NCBI RefSeq assembly: GCF_937996225.1
Contig: NZ_CALKTC010000083.1
Coordinates: 1-64,000, forward strand
Length of the DNA: 64,000 bases
DNA from: an uncultured Campylobacter sp.
GTDB lineage: Bacteria > Campylobacterota > Campylobacteria > Campylobacterales > Campylobacteraceae
Direction of reading: 5' to 3'
Shown: positions 49,781 through 58,290 of the stretch, piece after piece
Position numbering within the stretch: the stretch's first letter is position 1
Layout: the number at the start of each line of letters is the position of its first letter
The notes under the pieces: model-generated
Seen by the model: the letters and a program-made list of their open reading frames with translations, nothing else
Databases searched by the model: none
Told to the model about the DNA's origin: nothing
Made by a program: the position numbers and the translations under genes

Positions 49781-51048
49781 TGAAGGTAGCGATTTTAGGC
49801 GTCGGCACCGTAGGTAGCGAAGTTGCAAACATTTTGATCAAAAACAAAGATATCATCCTTGCGCGCGCGGGCGTTAGCATAGAGCCAGTAATCGGACTTG
49901 TGCGCGATACGAGTAAAAAGCGCGATGTGCAAATTCCGCTTAGCAGCGACGCAAAAAGCATCATTGAGCGTGATGACATCGACGTTTTTGTAGAGCTTAT
50001 GGGTGGGGTAGAAAAGCCCTATGAGATCGTAAGTGAAATTTTAAAGCGCAAAAAGGCGGTCGTTACCGCAAATAAGGCACTTTTGGCTTATCATCGCTAC
50101 AAGCTTCAGGCTTTGGCGGGCGATACGCCTTTTGGCTTTGAAGCGAGTGTGGCGGGCGGAATTCCGATTATCAAAACCCTGCGCGAGGGGCTAAGCGCCA
50201 ATCGTATCGAAAAAATAATCGGCATCGTAAACGGCACGAGTAACTTCATACTTACGAATATGATGCAAAAAAACGAGAAATTTGAAGACGCGCTAAAGCG
50301 AGCTCAAGAGCTCGGATATGCCGAAGCCGATCCAAGCTTTGACATCGGTGGGTTCGATGCGGCGCATAAGCTTTTGATCTTAGCTAGCATCGCATACGGC
50401 GTGCACGGCGATCCCGAAGATATCCTAATCGAGGGGATCGAAGAGATCACGCAGGAGGATATATATTTCGCGCGCGAATTCGACTTCATAATCAAGCTGC
50501 TTGCGGTAGCCAAGCGCGCGTGCGATAATAAAGTCGAGCTGCGCGTCCATCCTGCGCTCATTTCAAAGGATCAAATGCTTTCAAAAGTAGACGGCGTGAT
50601 GAACGGCGTGAGCATCTACGGAGACTGCGTTGGCGAGAGTATGTATTACGGCCCTGGCGCGGGCGGAAGCGCTACGGCAAGTGCGGTTATAAGCGATCTC
50701 ATCGACATTGCGCGCGATAACAAAAATCCGATGCTCGGATATAAAATTTTGCCGAGCGAAAATTTTATGCAAATTTTGCCTAGCGAGCAGATCCGCACGA
50801 AGTATTATTTCAGGCTACGCGTGCGCGACGAGAAGGGTGTGCTCGCGAAGCTTACGAACATTATGAGCTTAAACGATCTTTCGATCGACAGCTTTTTGCA
50901 AAAGCCTAAGCTCAAAACGGACGAGGAGGTGACGCTGTTTTTCACGACGCATACGTGCTGCGAGAAGGACATAAAGCGCGCTATAAGCGTGATCGGCGGC
51001 GAAAATTTTATTACACAAAAACCTTTTATGATCAGGATCGAAAGCTAA
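49780..51048 (+). CDS. hom: Homoserine dehydrogenase
   Basis: Hom (422 aa) reduces aspartate semialdehyde to homoserine for threonine and methionine. The nucleotide-binding start VAILGVGTVGSEVANIL, the EASVAGGIPIIKTLREGL stretch (about 122-139), GIVNGTSNFILTNMMQK (about 148-164) and DPSFDIGGFDAAHKLLILA are diagnostic. The C-terminal 80 residues form an ACT regulatory domain (YYFRLRVRDEKGVLAKLTNI), so threonine feedback is likely. It is coupled to the preceding aminotransferase and is followed after one base by the YraN gene. Confidence 0.95.
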   Translation: MKVAILGVGTVGSEVANILIKNKDIILARAGVSIEPVIGLVRDTSKKRDVQIPLSSDAKSIIERDDIDVFVELMGGVEKPYEIVSEILKRKKAVVTANKALLAYHRYKLQALAGDTPFGFEASVAGGIPIIKTLREGLSANRIEKIIGIVNGTSNFILTNMMQKNEKFEDALKRAQELGYAEADPSFDIGGFDAAHKLLILASIAYGVHGDPEDILIEGIEEITQEDIYFAREFDFIIKLLAVAKRACDNKVELRVHPALISKDQMLSKVDGVMNGVSIYGDCVGESMYYGPGAGGSATASAVISDLIDIARDNKNPMLGYKILPSENFMQILPSEQIRTKYYFRLRVRDEKGVLAKLTNIMSLNDLSIDSFLQKPKLKTDEEVTLFFTTHTCCEKDIKRAISVIGGENFITQKPFMIRIES

Positions 51049-51049
51049 G

Positions 51050-51388
51050 TTGAGCTTAAAAGAATACATTTTCGGCTTTGCCTGCGAGGACCGTGCGGCG
51101 GAATTTTTACGCGGCGAAGGGTTTGAAATTTTAAAGCGAAATTTCCGCTGCCGTTTCGGCGAGATCGATATAATCGCGCGCAAAGACGGAATTTTGCACT
51201 TTGTAGAGGTGAAGGCTACGAGCGGCGATTATGACGCCGCAGAGCGTGTGACGGGCACTAAGATGGCTAAAATTTTAAAGGCGGCGGAATTTTATCTGAT
51301 GAGCTGCGATACGGACGAGCCGTGGCAGATCGACGTGGTGGAAGTTTATCCAAAACAGATAAAATTTATCGCCAACATATCTTTTTAA
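51050..51388 (+). CDS. YraN family (UPF0102) endonuclease-like protein
   Basis: A 112-residue protein of the UPF0102/YraN family with the nuclease-like core: GEIDIIARKDGILHFVEVKA (about 36-55) carries the D-x(n)-ExK pattern of restriction-endonuclease-fold enzymes. The family is widespread and its function is not settled; it has been linked to DNA processing. It begins with TTG directly after hom (TAAGTTGAGC), with no ATG in position. Confidence 0.85.
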   Translation: MSLKEYIFGFACEDRAAEFLRGEGFEILKRNFRCRFGEIDIIARKDGILHFVEVKATSGDYDAAERVTGTKMAKILKAAEFYLMSCDTDEPWQIDVVEVYPKQIKFIANISF

Positions 51389-51423
51389 ATTAGAATTTTT
51401 ATTATTTATTTAAGATAGTTAAC

Positions 51424-51429
51424 TATAAT
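51424..51429 (+). promoter_or_regulatory. -10 box of trxA
   Basis: A perfect TATAAT in AACTATAATC, about 30 bases before the trxA start, downstream of a long AT-rich tract (TTTTATTATTTATTTAAG). The start itself has a strong AAGGAGAACATT ribosome binding site. Confidence 0.55.
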
Positions 51430-51458
51430 CCGCAGAATTTTAACACAAGGAGAACATT

Positions 51459-51773
51459 ATGGGAAAGTATATAGAGCTTACTTCGGAGAATTTCGACGTT
51501 ACTAAAGAGGGTGTCGCGCTAGTCGATTTTTGGGCGCCTTGGTGCGGGCCGTGCCGTATGATCGCCCCGATCATCGAGGAGCTTGCGAACGATTACGAGG
51601 GCAAGGCTAAAATTTGCAAAGTAAATACCGACGAAGCGCAGGATCTTGCGGTGCAGTTCGGCGTCCGCTCGATCCCTACGATTCTATTTTTCAAAGACGG
51701 CGAGCTAAAAGCTCAGCTCATCGGCGCACAATCTAAGCAGATCATAGCCGACAAACTAAACTCGCTTCTGTAA
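51459..51773 (+). CDS. trxA: Thioredoxin
   Basis: Thioredoxin (104 aa) reduces protein disulfides in the cytoplasm. The active site VDFWAPWCGPCRMIAPIIEE has the classic WCGPC at about residues 28-32, and the cis-proline loop is VRSIPTILFFKDGE (about 70-83). It has its own promoter and a terminator after the stop, and trxB follows about 110 bases downstream. Confidence 0.97.
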   Translation: MGKYIELTSENFDVTKEGVALVDFWAPWCGPCRMIAPIIEELANDYEGKAKICKVNTDEAQDLAVQFGVRSIPTILFFKDGELKAQLIGAQSKQIIADKLNSLL

Positions 51774-51778
51774 ATTTT

Positions 51779-51803
51779 AAAAGGGCGGCTTTCGCCCTTT
51801 TTT
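51779..51803 (+). terminator. Intrinsic terminator after trxA
   Basis: AAAAGGGCG, loop GCTTT, CGCCCTTTT and more T. A strong stem with the run of T directly attached, 6 bases after the trxA stop. It would separate most trxA transcripts from trxB. Confidence 0.85.
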
Positions 51804-51883
51804 CTCCCACTCATCGTTATATTAATTAAATTCGTAAATTTAGCGCCCGCGACTTTACTTAATAAAATAATTAAGGAGAAAAA

Positions 51884-52828
51884 ATGTTAGATTTAGCAAT
51901 TATCGGCGGCGGTCCTGCGGGGTTAGCGGCGGGGCTTTATGCTACAAGAGGCGGTTTAAAGGACGTCGTGATGTTTGAGATGGGGATGCCCGGCGGGCAG
52001 ATCACCTCAAGCTCCGAGATGGAAAACTATCCGGGCATAGCCGTGGTAACCGACGGGATGAGCTTTATGGCGCCTTGGCAGGAGCAGTGCTTTCGCTTTG
52101 GCTTAAAGCATGAGATGGTGCGCGTGCTGCGCGTCTCAAAAGACGGCGATGGAAATTTTACGATCTATCTCGAGGGCGATAAAACGCGTCGCGCGCGCGC
52201 CGTTATCGTCGCTACCGGCTCTACTCCGCGTCGCGCGGGGATTGAGGGCGAGGATGAGTTCTTCGGTCGCGGCGTCAGTACCTGCGCGACCTGCGACGGA
52301 TTTTTTTACAAGGGCAAAGAGGTTGCCGTCCTAGGCGGCGGCGACACGGCGCTAGAGGAAGCTCTGTATCTAGCTAAAATTTGCTCTAAAGTTTATTTGA
52401 TTCACCGTCGCGACGAATTTCGTGCTGCGCCTTCGACCGTGCAAAAGGTGCGCGAAAGTGAGAATATCGAGCTCATTACAAACGCGCTCGTAGAGCAGAT
52501 CAAGGGCGATGCAAGCGGCGTAACTGGCGTCGTAGTCAAGGATAAAACAAGCGGCGCCACGCGCGAGCTGCAACTGCCTGGGATCTTCGTATTCGTGGGG
52601 CTTGACGTGCGAAACGAGGTACTAAAAGACGAAAGCGGCAAGTTCATCTGCGACATCACGTCCGGCGGACAGGTCGCGGTAAATTTAAAGATGCAAACAA
52701 GCGTTAACGGGCTATTTGCGGCGGGCGATATGAGACAGGATGCGCCTAAACAGGTCGTTTGCGCGGCAGGCGACGGCGCGGTTGCCGCACTTAGCGCGAT
52801 CGCGTATCTGCAAGGACACGATAAATAA
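51884..52828 (+). CDS. trxB: Thioredoxin reductase
   Basis: TrxB (314 aa) transfers electrons from NADPH through FAD to thioredoxin. The FAD-binding start DLAIIGGGPAGLAAGLYATRG, the redox-active CATC (STCATCDGFFYK, about 131-142), the NADPH loop VAVLGGGDTALEEALYLAKI (about 148-167) and the C-terminal FAD motif NGLFAAGDMRQDAPKQVVCA are all present. Start follows TTAAGGAGAAAAA. Complete and typical. Confidence 0.97.
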   Translation: MLDLAIIGGGPAGLAAGLYATRGGLKDVVMFEMGMPGGQITSSSEMENYPGIAVVTDGMSFMAPWQEQCFRFGLKHEMVRVLRVSKDGDGNFTIYLEGDKTRRARAVIVATGSTPRRAGIEGEDEFFGRGVSTCATCDGFFYKGKEVAVLGGGDTALEEALYLAKICSKVYLIHRRDEFRAAPSTVQKVRESENIELITNALVEQIKGDASGVTGVVVKDKTSGATRELQLPGIFVFVGLDVRNEVLKDESGKFICDITSGGQVAVNLKMQTSVNGLFAAGDMRQDAPKQVVCAAGDGAVAALSAIAYLQGHDK

Positions 52829-52988
52829 GCTTGTACTTGGCGTAAAATTTCACGGCGCGGCGGGCAAAACTGCTTTCGCCGCGCTTTAAATTTAAAACCA
52901 CACCTGAAATTTTGAATGAAATTTTGATACAAAAAAGGCGGCTAAATTTTAAAATTTCATCAAATTTAGCTGCGAGATGAGGCGCTTA

Positions 52989-53711
52989 CTATCTTTCGTA
53001 GAAGCCCGCGATGATGTCTTTTGACTTAGTTTTATTTACGGGATCTTCTTTGCCGTTCGTGATAAGTTTAAATTTATCAGACAGACTTACGCTTTTATCA
53101 GCATTTACGATAAAATTTAGCTCGATAGCAAGCTTTGATAACCCATCTTCTTTATGTCCGAAGTTCGCGTCCAATTGCTCTGCGGTTATTTGCGAGTAAT
53201 AAGCGGCTGCTTTTAAGCGCTCCATAATAGAGTCTATGTAAATTTCGGTATTGCTTTCTTTTAGTATCTCCCCTTTTAGTTTGTCGTCGCAATCAACCGA
53301 CTTCCATTCTTCTTCAAATTCTATTTTGCCTTTGGTTTTAAGCGCTTCTTGGAATTTGGCTTCGTTTAACTAGCAGTGTTCTTTTGCTAGCTTAAACAAA
53401 CCCTGCGCGTCGTAAGCCTTGCCCTCATAAAAAGTCATAACTCTTTTTAAAGACGAGTCTAGCATCTCTTGTTTATATGATTTAAGCCTCTGCTCTACAT
53501 CCACATTGCAGACCATCTTAACCGTCTTTAATCCGCCGTTTTCCTCTTTGCTCCACGTGACATTTTTGCAGAGTTTCGAGCCCTCGATCGCCGCGCCGAT
53601 ATTCATCGATTTGAAATCCGGCAGGGTGTAGTCTTTCACGAGCTGTATCTCATCCGCGCCGCATCCTGTTGAAATCAACGTAGCAAGCGCGACACCTAGT
53701 GCATATTTCAT
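52989..53711 (-). pseudogene. Lipoprotein-like gene interrupted by an in-frame TAG
   Basis: A reverse-strand frame of 241 codons runs from ATG at 53711 (ribosome binding site AAGGAGTTAAAG) to TAA near 52989 with a single in-frame stop, TAG at 53370-53372. The first part gives 113 residues with a signal peptide ending ISTGCGADE (a weak lipobox) and a conserved-looking soluble part; the second continues without frame change (LNEAKFQEALKTKGKIEFEE ... SKDIIAGFYER). A CAG-to-TAG change would restore a protein of 240 residues. So the gene is either nonsense-inactivated, or makes a truncated product; family not recognised (its two cysteine-containing halves, SKLCKNVTW and KSVDCDDKLKG, could be a repeat). 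Confidence 0.75.
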
Positions 53712-53730
53712 CTTTAACTCCTTGAGGTAA

Positions 53731-53744
53731 ATTTTCTAGAAAAT
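53731..53744. promoter_or_regulatory. Perfect 14-base palindrome in the lipoprotein leader
   Basis: ATTTTCTAGAAAAT is identical on both strands and lies about 20-33 bases upstream of the broken lipoprotein start, between the poly-G tract and the ribosome binding site. It could bind a dimeric regulator or be chance in AT-rich DNA. Confidence 0.3.
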
Positions 53745-53751
53745 AATGCTA

Positions 53752-53761
53752 CCCCCCCCCC
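53752..53761 (-). repeat. Homopolymer tract of 10 G (C on the forward strand)
   Basis: Ten C on the forward strand, ten G on the strand of the lipoprotein gene, starting 41 bases before its ATG. Poly-G tracts of this length are the main slipped-strand phase-variation elements of Campylobacter. Here it is outside the coding part, at the place where a promoter spacer would be (a CATTATTTT stretch follows on the reverse strand), so a change of length could switch transcription. Confidence 0.7.
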
Positions 53762-53870
53762 TGCTTAAAAACGTATAAATTTAGGGCTTAAATTTGATAT
53801 AAATTCGCGAAGTATGTAGCTAAAAGCGTGAAAGATAAAATCTAAAGATGGAATTTTTAAAAGAATTCGG

Positions 53871-53965
53871 CGAGAGAGGGAGGGAATCGAACCCCCCGGA
53901 AAACGGTCAACCGCCCTCCTATCGGATTTGAAGTCCGCAGACGCCACCAGGTCGCCATCCTCTCC
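53871..53965 (-). tRNA. selC: tRNA-Sec (anticodon TCA)
   Basis: On the reverse strand a 95-base tRNA with the features of selenocysteine tRNA: the anticodon loop CTTCAAA within the stem GCGGA-CTTCAAA-TCCGA-type arm, a very long extra arm (GATAGGAGGGCGGTTGACCG) and GGTTCGATTCC in the T arm; the acceptor is rich in G/A (GAGAG paired with CTCTC). Ends are given to within one or two bases. It inserts selenocysteine at UGA codons, as in formate dehydrogenase, which campylobacters have. The genome context next to a phase-variable-looking, AT-rich lipoprotein gene is unusual. Confidence 0.9.
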
Positions 53966-53975
53966 AAATGCGGGA

Positions 53976-53981
53976 ATTATA
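53976..53981 (-). promoter_or_regulatory. -10 box of tRNA-Sec
   Basis: On the reverse strand TATAAT (CGCTATAATTCCC) ends about 11 bases before the first base of the tRNA, the correct distance for a -10 box of a tRNA gene. Confidence 0.55.
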
Positions 53982-53993
53982 GCGAGATAAAAT

Positions 53994-56777
53994 TTATTTA
54001 GCTTTAAAGAGGCTAAATTTTAAGCCTTTTCGGCTCATTATTAGCGACGGCAGGATTATGAGCGCGCCCAAAAGCAGCAGGCTCATCACCAGACATATTA
54101 ACATCCCGAAGTAGATCGTAGGCCAGAAATTACTCATCATCATCACGCTAAAACCTAAAATGATCGCAAACGACGTATAATACATCGCGTATCCGATACT
54201 TGCGTGGCTTGCGCGGATCGCCGCGGCCTCGTCGCCAAGGCGCGCAAACTCGCGCTTGTAGCGATAGATATAGTGGATAACATCATCCACGCCGATACCG
54301 ATGCTAATCGCCGCTATCGTGATACTCATGATATCCAGCGGAATGCCTGCAACCCCCATGATGCCGAAGCAGGCGCAAAGCGGGATCAAATTTACGACGA
54401 TCGCGATGAGAGCGTATGAAAACGAGCGAAAGATGATCACGAAAAGCACGAAAAGCACGAGCACGGTGATACCCAGGGTGCCTATCTGCGAGCTCACCAG
54501 GCTTTGAAGCATATTGTTATAAAGCACCATTATGCCGCTGATCTGCGCGCTTACCTGCTCGCCCGCGAGCAAAGAATTTAGCCCGCTTTGCAGATCTTTT
54601 AGGAATTTTGCTCTGCGTAAGCGCGGATCGCTGTCTATCGTGCGGACGCTAAAGTGCGCCTCGTTCGCTTCGATATTTACAAAAGGTGAAAGCACCATCT
54701 CGCGGTAGTTTTCCGGCATTTCAGAGTAGATTAGAGCAAGGCTTAGATCGTCCAGATCGCGCCCCTGATTAATCTGCTTGCCGAGCTTTAAAAGCGATGC
54801 GAGCGAGCTTACGTTGCCAATAAACTCGTGTCCCGTGACGTTTTTGTCCTTCAAAAAATCATCTATTTTGCCGATGATACGCATCTTTTCGGAGGTGAAC
54901 CAATACTGCGGCTTGTTTTCGTTGGCGGCGTATTCGGCTTCGAAATCGCCAAAATCGTCGCTCGCGGTGGAATTATGCTCTAAATTTGCGGCATCGGTTT
55001 GATCTGAATTTACGGCTTCGCTTGGTTGTGTTGCCGCAGCGGAACCTTGGGGCATAGAATTTTCTGCAATAGAATTTTGCGCCGCGGTGGTAGAATTCTG
55101 AGTAGCGGAATTTTGTGCGATAGAATTTTGCCGAGTAGAATTTGCCGCAAAATTTCGCCCCGAGGGATCGGAATTTTCGCCGTTTTTAGAATTTGCGCTG
55201 CCGATTGCGGAATTTTCACTCCCGCTAGCAGAATTTGCGCCGCCTGCGCTTTTAAATTTAACGACGATATCAAGCGGGATAGTTCCGCCCAGATTTGTAT
55301 CGATGACCTCCATGCCCGCGCGGATATCGGTACTTTTTTTGAAGTAGCCGATGAAGCTGTTTTCGACGCGCAGCTGCGAGATGCCGTATAGTCCAAAGAT
55401 CACCGCCGCAGCGCAAACGCCGTAAACCGCGCCTCTGCTACGTAGCGCCGTTTCGGCGCACCAAAGCGTAAATTTAAAGTGCTGCTCGAAGCTGCGGTTA
55501 TTGTGCGTGCGCCTTAGAAGCGACATAACCGCGCCGAATACTCCAAATGCCGTAACTAGCGAGATGCTGATGCCTACGCTCATCATAATTCCCAGAGAAA
55601 TTACGGGTTTTATATCGCAAAAAATTAGCGACATAAAGCCGATAACGGTCGTAAAGATCGCGAAAAAGCAGGGTCTTGCGCGCTCGCGCAGCACCGCATA
55701 AACGAGCTGGCGCTGCGAAAAGGCGTGAAAGCGCGCGCTAAACTCGCGGTAGGCGACGATTAGGTGGATACAGACCGAAACCGTGATGATGAGCTGAAGC
55801 GCTATGAAATTTGAGCTAATCACCGTAACCTCAAAGCTCAAAAAGCCGAATAATCCCGCTGCGAGCACGACCGAATACGCGCAGATGATAAGCGGCAGCA
55901 GGATAAATTTCGCCTGTCTAAAAAAGAGCCAAAAGCAAGCTAGCAGAAGCACCAAAGCGCTGAGTCCGTAGGTCGCCAGATCCGAGCGGACGTAGCCCAC
56001 CATGTCGTCTGCGATCATATTCAGCCCGCCTAGAAACAATCGGTCGCCCGCAAATTCCTTCTCAAAGCTCGCGATCAGCGCGCGCAAAGCCATGATATCG
56101 CGATGATCCTTTTCACGTAGCTCGTCGCGGTAGGATTTAAAATTTTGCTCCGCAACTTTAAGCGCGTCTTTAAGCTGTGAAATTTGAGCCCCCGAGTGGT
56201 TGGCCTCATGCTCTGCTTGCTTTAGAGCGCTTTTAGCCCCGTCTCTTACGCGCAAAAGCTCCTCGTAGCGGGTCTGCGGTTTTAAATTTATTAAAATTGC
56301 GGTAGTGCGGAAATCGGTACTTACTAAATTTGACGCATAAAAAGGGCTTGTGGCAAACTCGCGCCTAGCCGCGGTTAAATTTACGTCCGCGTCGGTAAGA
56401 GTGGGTATGTGCTTAAGCAGCTCGCTCATGCCACCACCTTTGTTTAGCAAAAGCGGCACATTCGTGATGTCCGTGACGCTAGCGACGAAATCCAGCTTGG
56501 AAAAAGCCGCGTCCATCTGCGCTATTTTGCGGATCGTCTCGGGCGCTAAAAGATCGCCCGCGGGAGTGTATGCAAGCACCAAGAAATTCGGCGTTTCGTA
56601 GCGTTTGGATACTTCGCGCCAAATTTGAAGGTCTTTGTCATTATCTAGTAGAAGCGTCTGGCTCGAAGCATCGATCTCAAGCTTTGTGGAGTAATATCCG
56701 AAAAACAGCGCCAGCGCCGTAAACAGCGCGAGCGTGATTTTCGGAAACGCGACGATTAAACGAAAAATTTTTTTCAA
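53994..56777 (-). CDS. RND-superfamily transporter of the Mla-linked type with a large periplasmic insertion
   Basis: A 927-residue MMPL/RND protein with two sterol-sensing-like membrane domains, each after a large periplasmic loop. Visible are the first helix (IVAFPKITLALFTALALFFG), EIDASSQTLLLDNDKDLQIW, and the second half LGITVLVLFVLFVIIFRSFS, PLDIMSITIAAISIGIGVDDVIHYIYRYKRE (with the DD of RND pumps). It follows mlaC and mlaA, as in C. jejuni (compare Cj1373-Cj1371), where it is thought to move phospholipids between membranes. Residues about 505-625 are a low-complexity insert made of ANSASGSENSAIGSANS and AQNSATQNSTTAAQNS-type repeats in the periplasmic loop. Confidence 0.87.
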   Translation of the reverse strand: MKKIFRLIVAFPKITLALFTALALFFGYYSTKLEIDASSQTLLLDNDKDLQIWREVSKRYETPNFLVLAYTPAGDLLAPETIRKIAQMDAAFSKLDFVASVTDITNVPLLLNKGGGMSELLKHIPTLTDADVNLTAARREFATSPFYASNLVSTDFRTTAILINLKPQTRYEELLRVRDGAKSALKQAEHEANHSGAQISQLKDALKVAEQNFKSYRDELREKDHRDIMALRALIASFEKEFAGDRLFLGGLNMIADDMVGYVRSDLATYGLSALVLLLACFWLFFRQAKFILLPLIICAYSVVLAAGLFGFLSFEVTVISSNFIALQLIITVSVCIHLIVAYREFSARFHAFSQRQLVYAVLRERARPCFFAIFTTVIGFMSLIFCDIKPVISLGIMMSVGISISLVTAFGVFGAVMSLLRRTHNNRSFEQHFKFTLWCAETALRSRGAVYGVCAAAVIFGLYGISQLRVENSFIGYFKKSTDIRAGMEVIDTNLGGTIPLDIVVKFKSAGGANSASGSENSAIGSANSKNGENSDPSGRNFAANSTRQNSIAQNSATQNSTTAAQNSIAENSMPQGSAAATQPSEAVNSDQTDAANLEHNSTASDDFGDFEAEYAANENKPQYWFTSEKMRIIGKIDDFLKDKNVTGHEFIGNVSSLASLLKLGKQINQGRDLDDLSLALIYSEMPENYREMVLSPFVNIEANEAHFSVRTIDSDPRLRRAKFLKDLQSGLNSLLAGEQVSAQISGIMVLYNNMLQSLVSSQIGTLGITVLVLFVLFVIIFRSFSYALIAIVVNLIPLCACFGIMGVAGIPLDIMSITIAAISIGIGVDDVIHYIYRYKREFARLGDEAAAIRASHASIGYAMYYTSFAIILGFSVMMMSNFWPTIYFGMLICLVMSLLLLGALIILPSLIMSRKGLKFSLFKAK

Positions 56778-56800
56778 ATACCGCTCTTTTAGGCGCGCTG

Positions 56801-57385
56801 CTATTCGCCGCTATTGATGACGGTGGAATTTAGCCGCTTTATAAGCTCGTCAAAGCCCAAGCTTTGCGTTACGTCGCCAAGCTGCGAGCGGTAGGTCTGA
56901 ATTAAGCTAACGCCCACGATATCGACGTCGTAGATGCGCCAATCGGCGCCGTTAGGATAAAATTTAAAATCTATGTCGTAGTTTTTCTGCTCGCCGATGA
57001 CCTGCGTTTTTAGCACGCGGCGCTTATCGCTCGGGCTTTGTTTGCTTAGCACCTTCATATCCTGATCGGTATAAAGCGAAAGTTTTTCGATAAACGAGCG
57101 CTTTAGATGCGCTTCAAAGGCTTTATTAAATTCTGCGATCTGCGCCGGGCTAAGGCTTGCGTAATGCTTCGCAAGGGAGAGCTTCGCCATCATCTTATAA
57201 TCAAAATAGCCGTCGAAAAGCGCAAAAATTTTCGCTGGCTTTGCGTCTTTCGGGGTGCTGCTTCGCATAATATTTACGGCCTCGGCGACCTTTTGGCTCA
57301 TCACCGGCTCGATATCCGCATCGCTAATAGCGTGCGCCGAAATCAAAAGCGCTCCGCAAAGCGCTAGAACTTTTAAAATTTTCAT
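56801..57385 (-). CDS. mlaC: Phospholipid-binding protein MlaC
   Basis: MlaC (194 aa) is the periplasmic shuttle that carries phospholipids between the outer-membrane MlaA and the inner membrane. Signal peptide MKILKVLALCGALLISAHA is followed by the ABC-type toluene-tolerance (Ttg2) family pattern: helix AVNIMRSSTPKDAKPAKIFALFDGYFDYKMMAKLSLAKH and the C-terminal strand region RIYDVDIVGVSLIQTYRSQLGDV. It follows mlaA by 2 bases and is followed by the RND transporter 23 bases on, so the three form one operon. The lipid-binding residues are not obvious by eye. Confidence 0.88.
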   Translation of the reverse strand: MKILKVLALCGALLISAHAISDADIEPVMSQKVAEAVNIMRSSTPKDAKPAKIFALFDGYFDYKMMAKLSLAKHYASLSPAQIAEFNKAFEAHLKRSFIEKLSLYTDQDMKVLSKQSPSDKRRVLKTQVIGEQKNYDIDFKFYPNGADWRIYDVDIVGVSLIQTYRSQLGDVTQSLGFDELIKRLNSTVINSGE

Positions 57386-57387
57386 TT

Positions 57388-58107
57388 TTATTCCTTTATT
57401 AATTTCTTGCGATTTTGCTCGTAAGCATCGCGCAAAAACGGATATAGATCCACCGCATCTTTGGTCATTTTTTCATAAAATTTCGGATCGCGCGAGTAGT
57501 CGTTAAATATTCTAAATCCGTTGACGGAGTTTCGAACGGTGCCATCTTTAATATAATTTATCGGGTTTGAAAAATAATCTCCGACAAGTCCCGCTGTATC
57601 GCGTAGATTGCTTTGTCCTAAGATCGGCCAGACGATATGCGGACCTGCCGGCACGCCCCAATACCCGAGCGTATGCCCGAAATCCTCGTCGTGGCGCGGA
57701 ATTCCGTAGTATTTGCCTGCCATATCATTAAGCCCGCCGAAGCCGACGGTCGAATTGATCAAAAATCGCTTCGTCTCGTCCCAAGAATTTTCAAATTTAC
57801 CCTGCAATAGGTTGTTTACGAGCCTCATCGGATATAAAATATTATAGAAAAAATTTGAAAACGCGCCCTGAATCGGATCGGGCATTACATAGTCGTAACC
57901 GCTGGCTACGGGGGTTAGTATATATGAGTAAAATACGTCGTTGAAGCTCGTCATAACGCGGTTATAGCCGCTAAGCGGATCGAAAACTTCGCGCTTGGCA
58001 AACTCCTCGTCAAAACCATCCGTATCGCTAGGTGCTACGTCTTGCTTTTGCGAGCAACCGCAAAGTGCCAATGCCGCGGCTAAGAATAGAATTTTTATAA
58101 ATTTCAA
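57388..58107 (-). CDS. mlaA: Outer-membrane lipoprotein MlaA (VacJ)
   Basis: A 239-residue lipoprotein of the VacJ/MlaA family, which removes misplaced phospholipids from the outer leaflet of the outer membrane. Lipobox ALCGC (MKFIKILFLAAALALCGCSQ), then DPLSGYNRVMTSFNDVFYS, NLLQGKFENSWDETKRFLIN and GGLNDMAGKYYGIPRHDEDFGHTLGYWGVPAGPHIVWPILGQS. The best start is TTG at 58107, following AAGGGTCTCAT; an upstream TTG at 58131 lacks such a site. The first gene of the mla-like operon. Confidence 0.92.
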   Translation of the reverse strand: MKFIKILFLAAALALCGCSQKQDVAPSDTDGFDEEFAKREVFDPLSGYNRVMTSFNDVFYSYILTPVASGYDYVMPDPIQGAFSNFFYNILYPMRLVNNLLQGKFENSWDETKRFLINSTVGFGGLNDMAGKYYGIPRHDEDFGHTLGYWGVPAGPHIVWPILGQSNLRDTAGLVGDYFSNPINYIKDGTVRNSVNGFRIFNDYSRDPKFYEKMTKDAVDLYPFLRDAYEQNRKKLIKE

Positions 58108-58290
58108 ATGAGACCCTTCTTTATAAATCAAAGTGGCGATTTTACAAGTTTAAAGAAATTTTGTCAATAAGGGTAAAATTTCGTATAGAATTTCCCTCTT
58201 TATAGCGCAAAATAAAGCCTGCGGCTCTTTAAGAAATATATCAGAGGATATATTATAAAATCACGCGAAAGTAAATAAGAAAGGATAAAA

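Noticed and set aside
53765..53947. A 60-codon reverse ORF
   Set aside because: It lies across the tRNA-Sec gene; its sequence is the tRNA read as codons.
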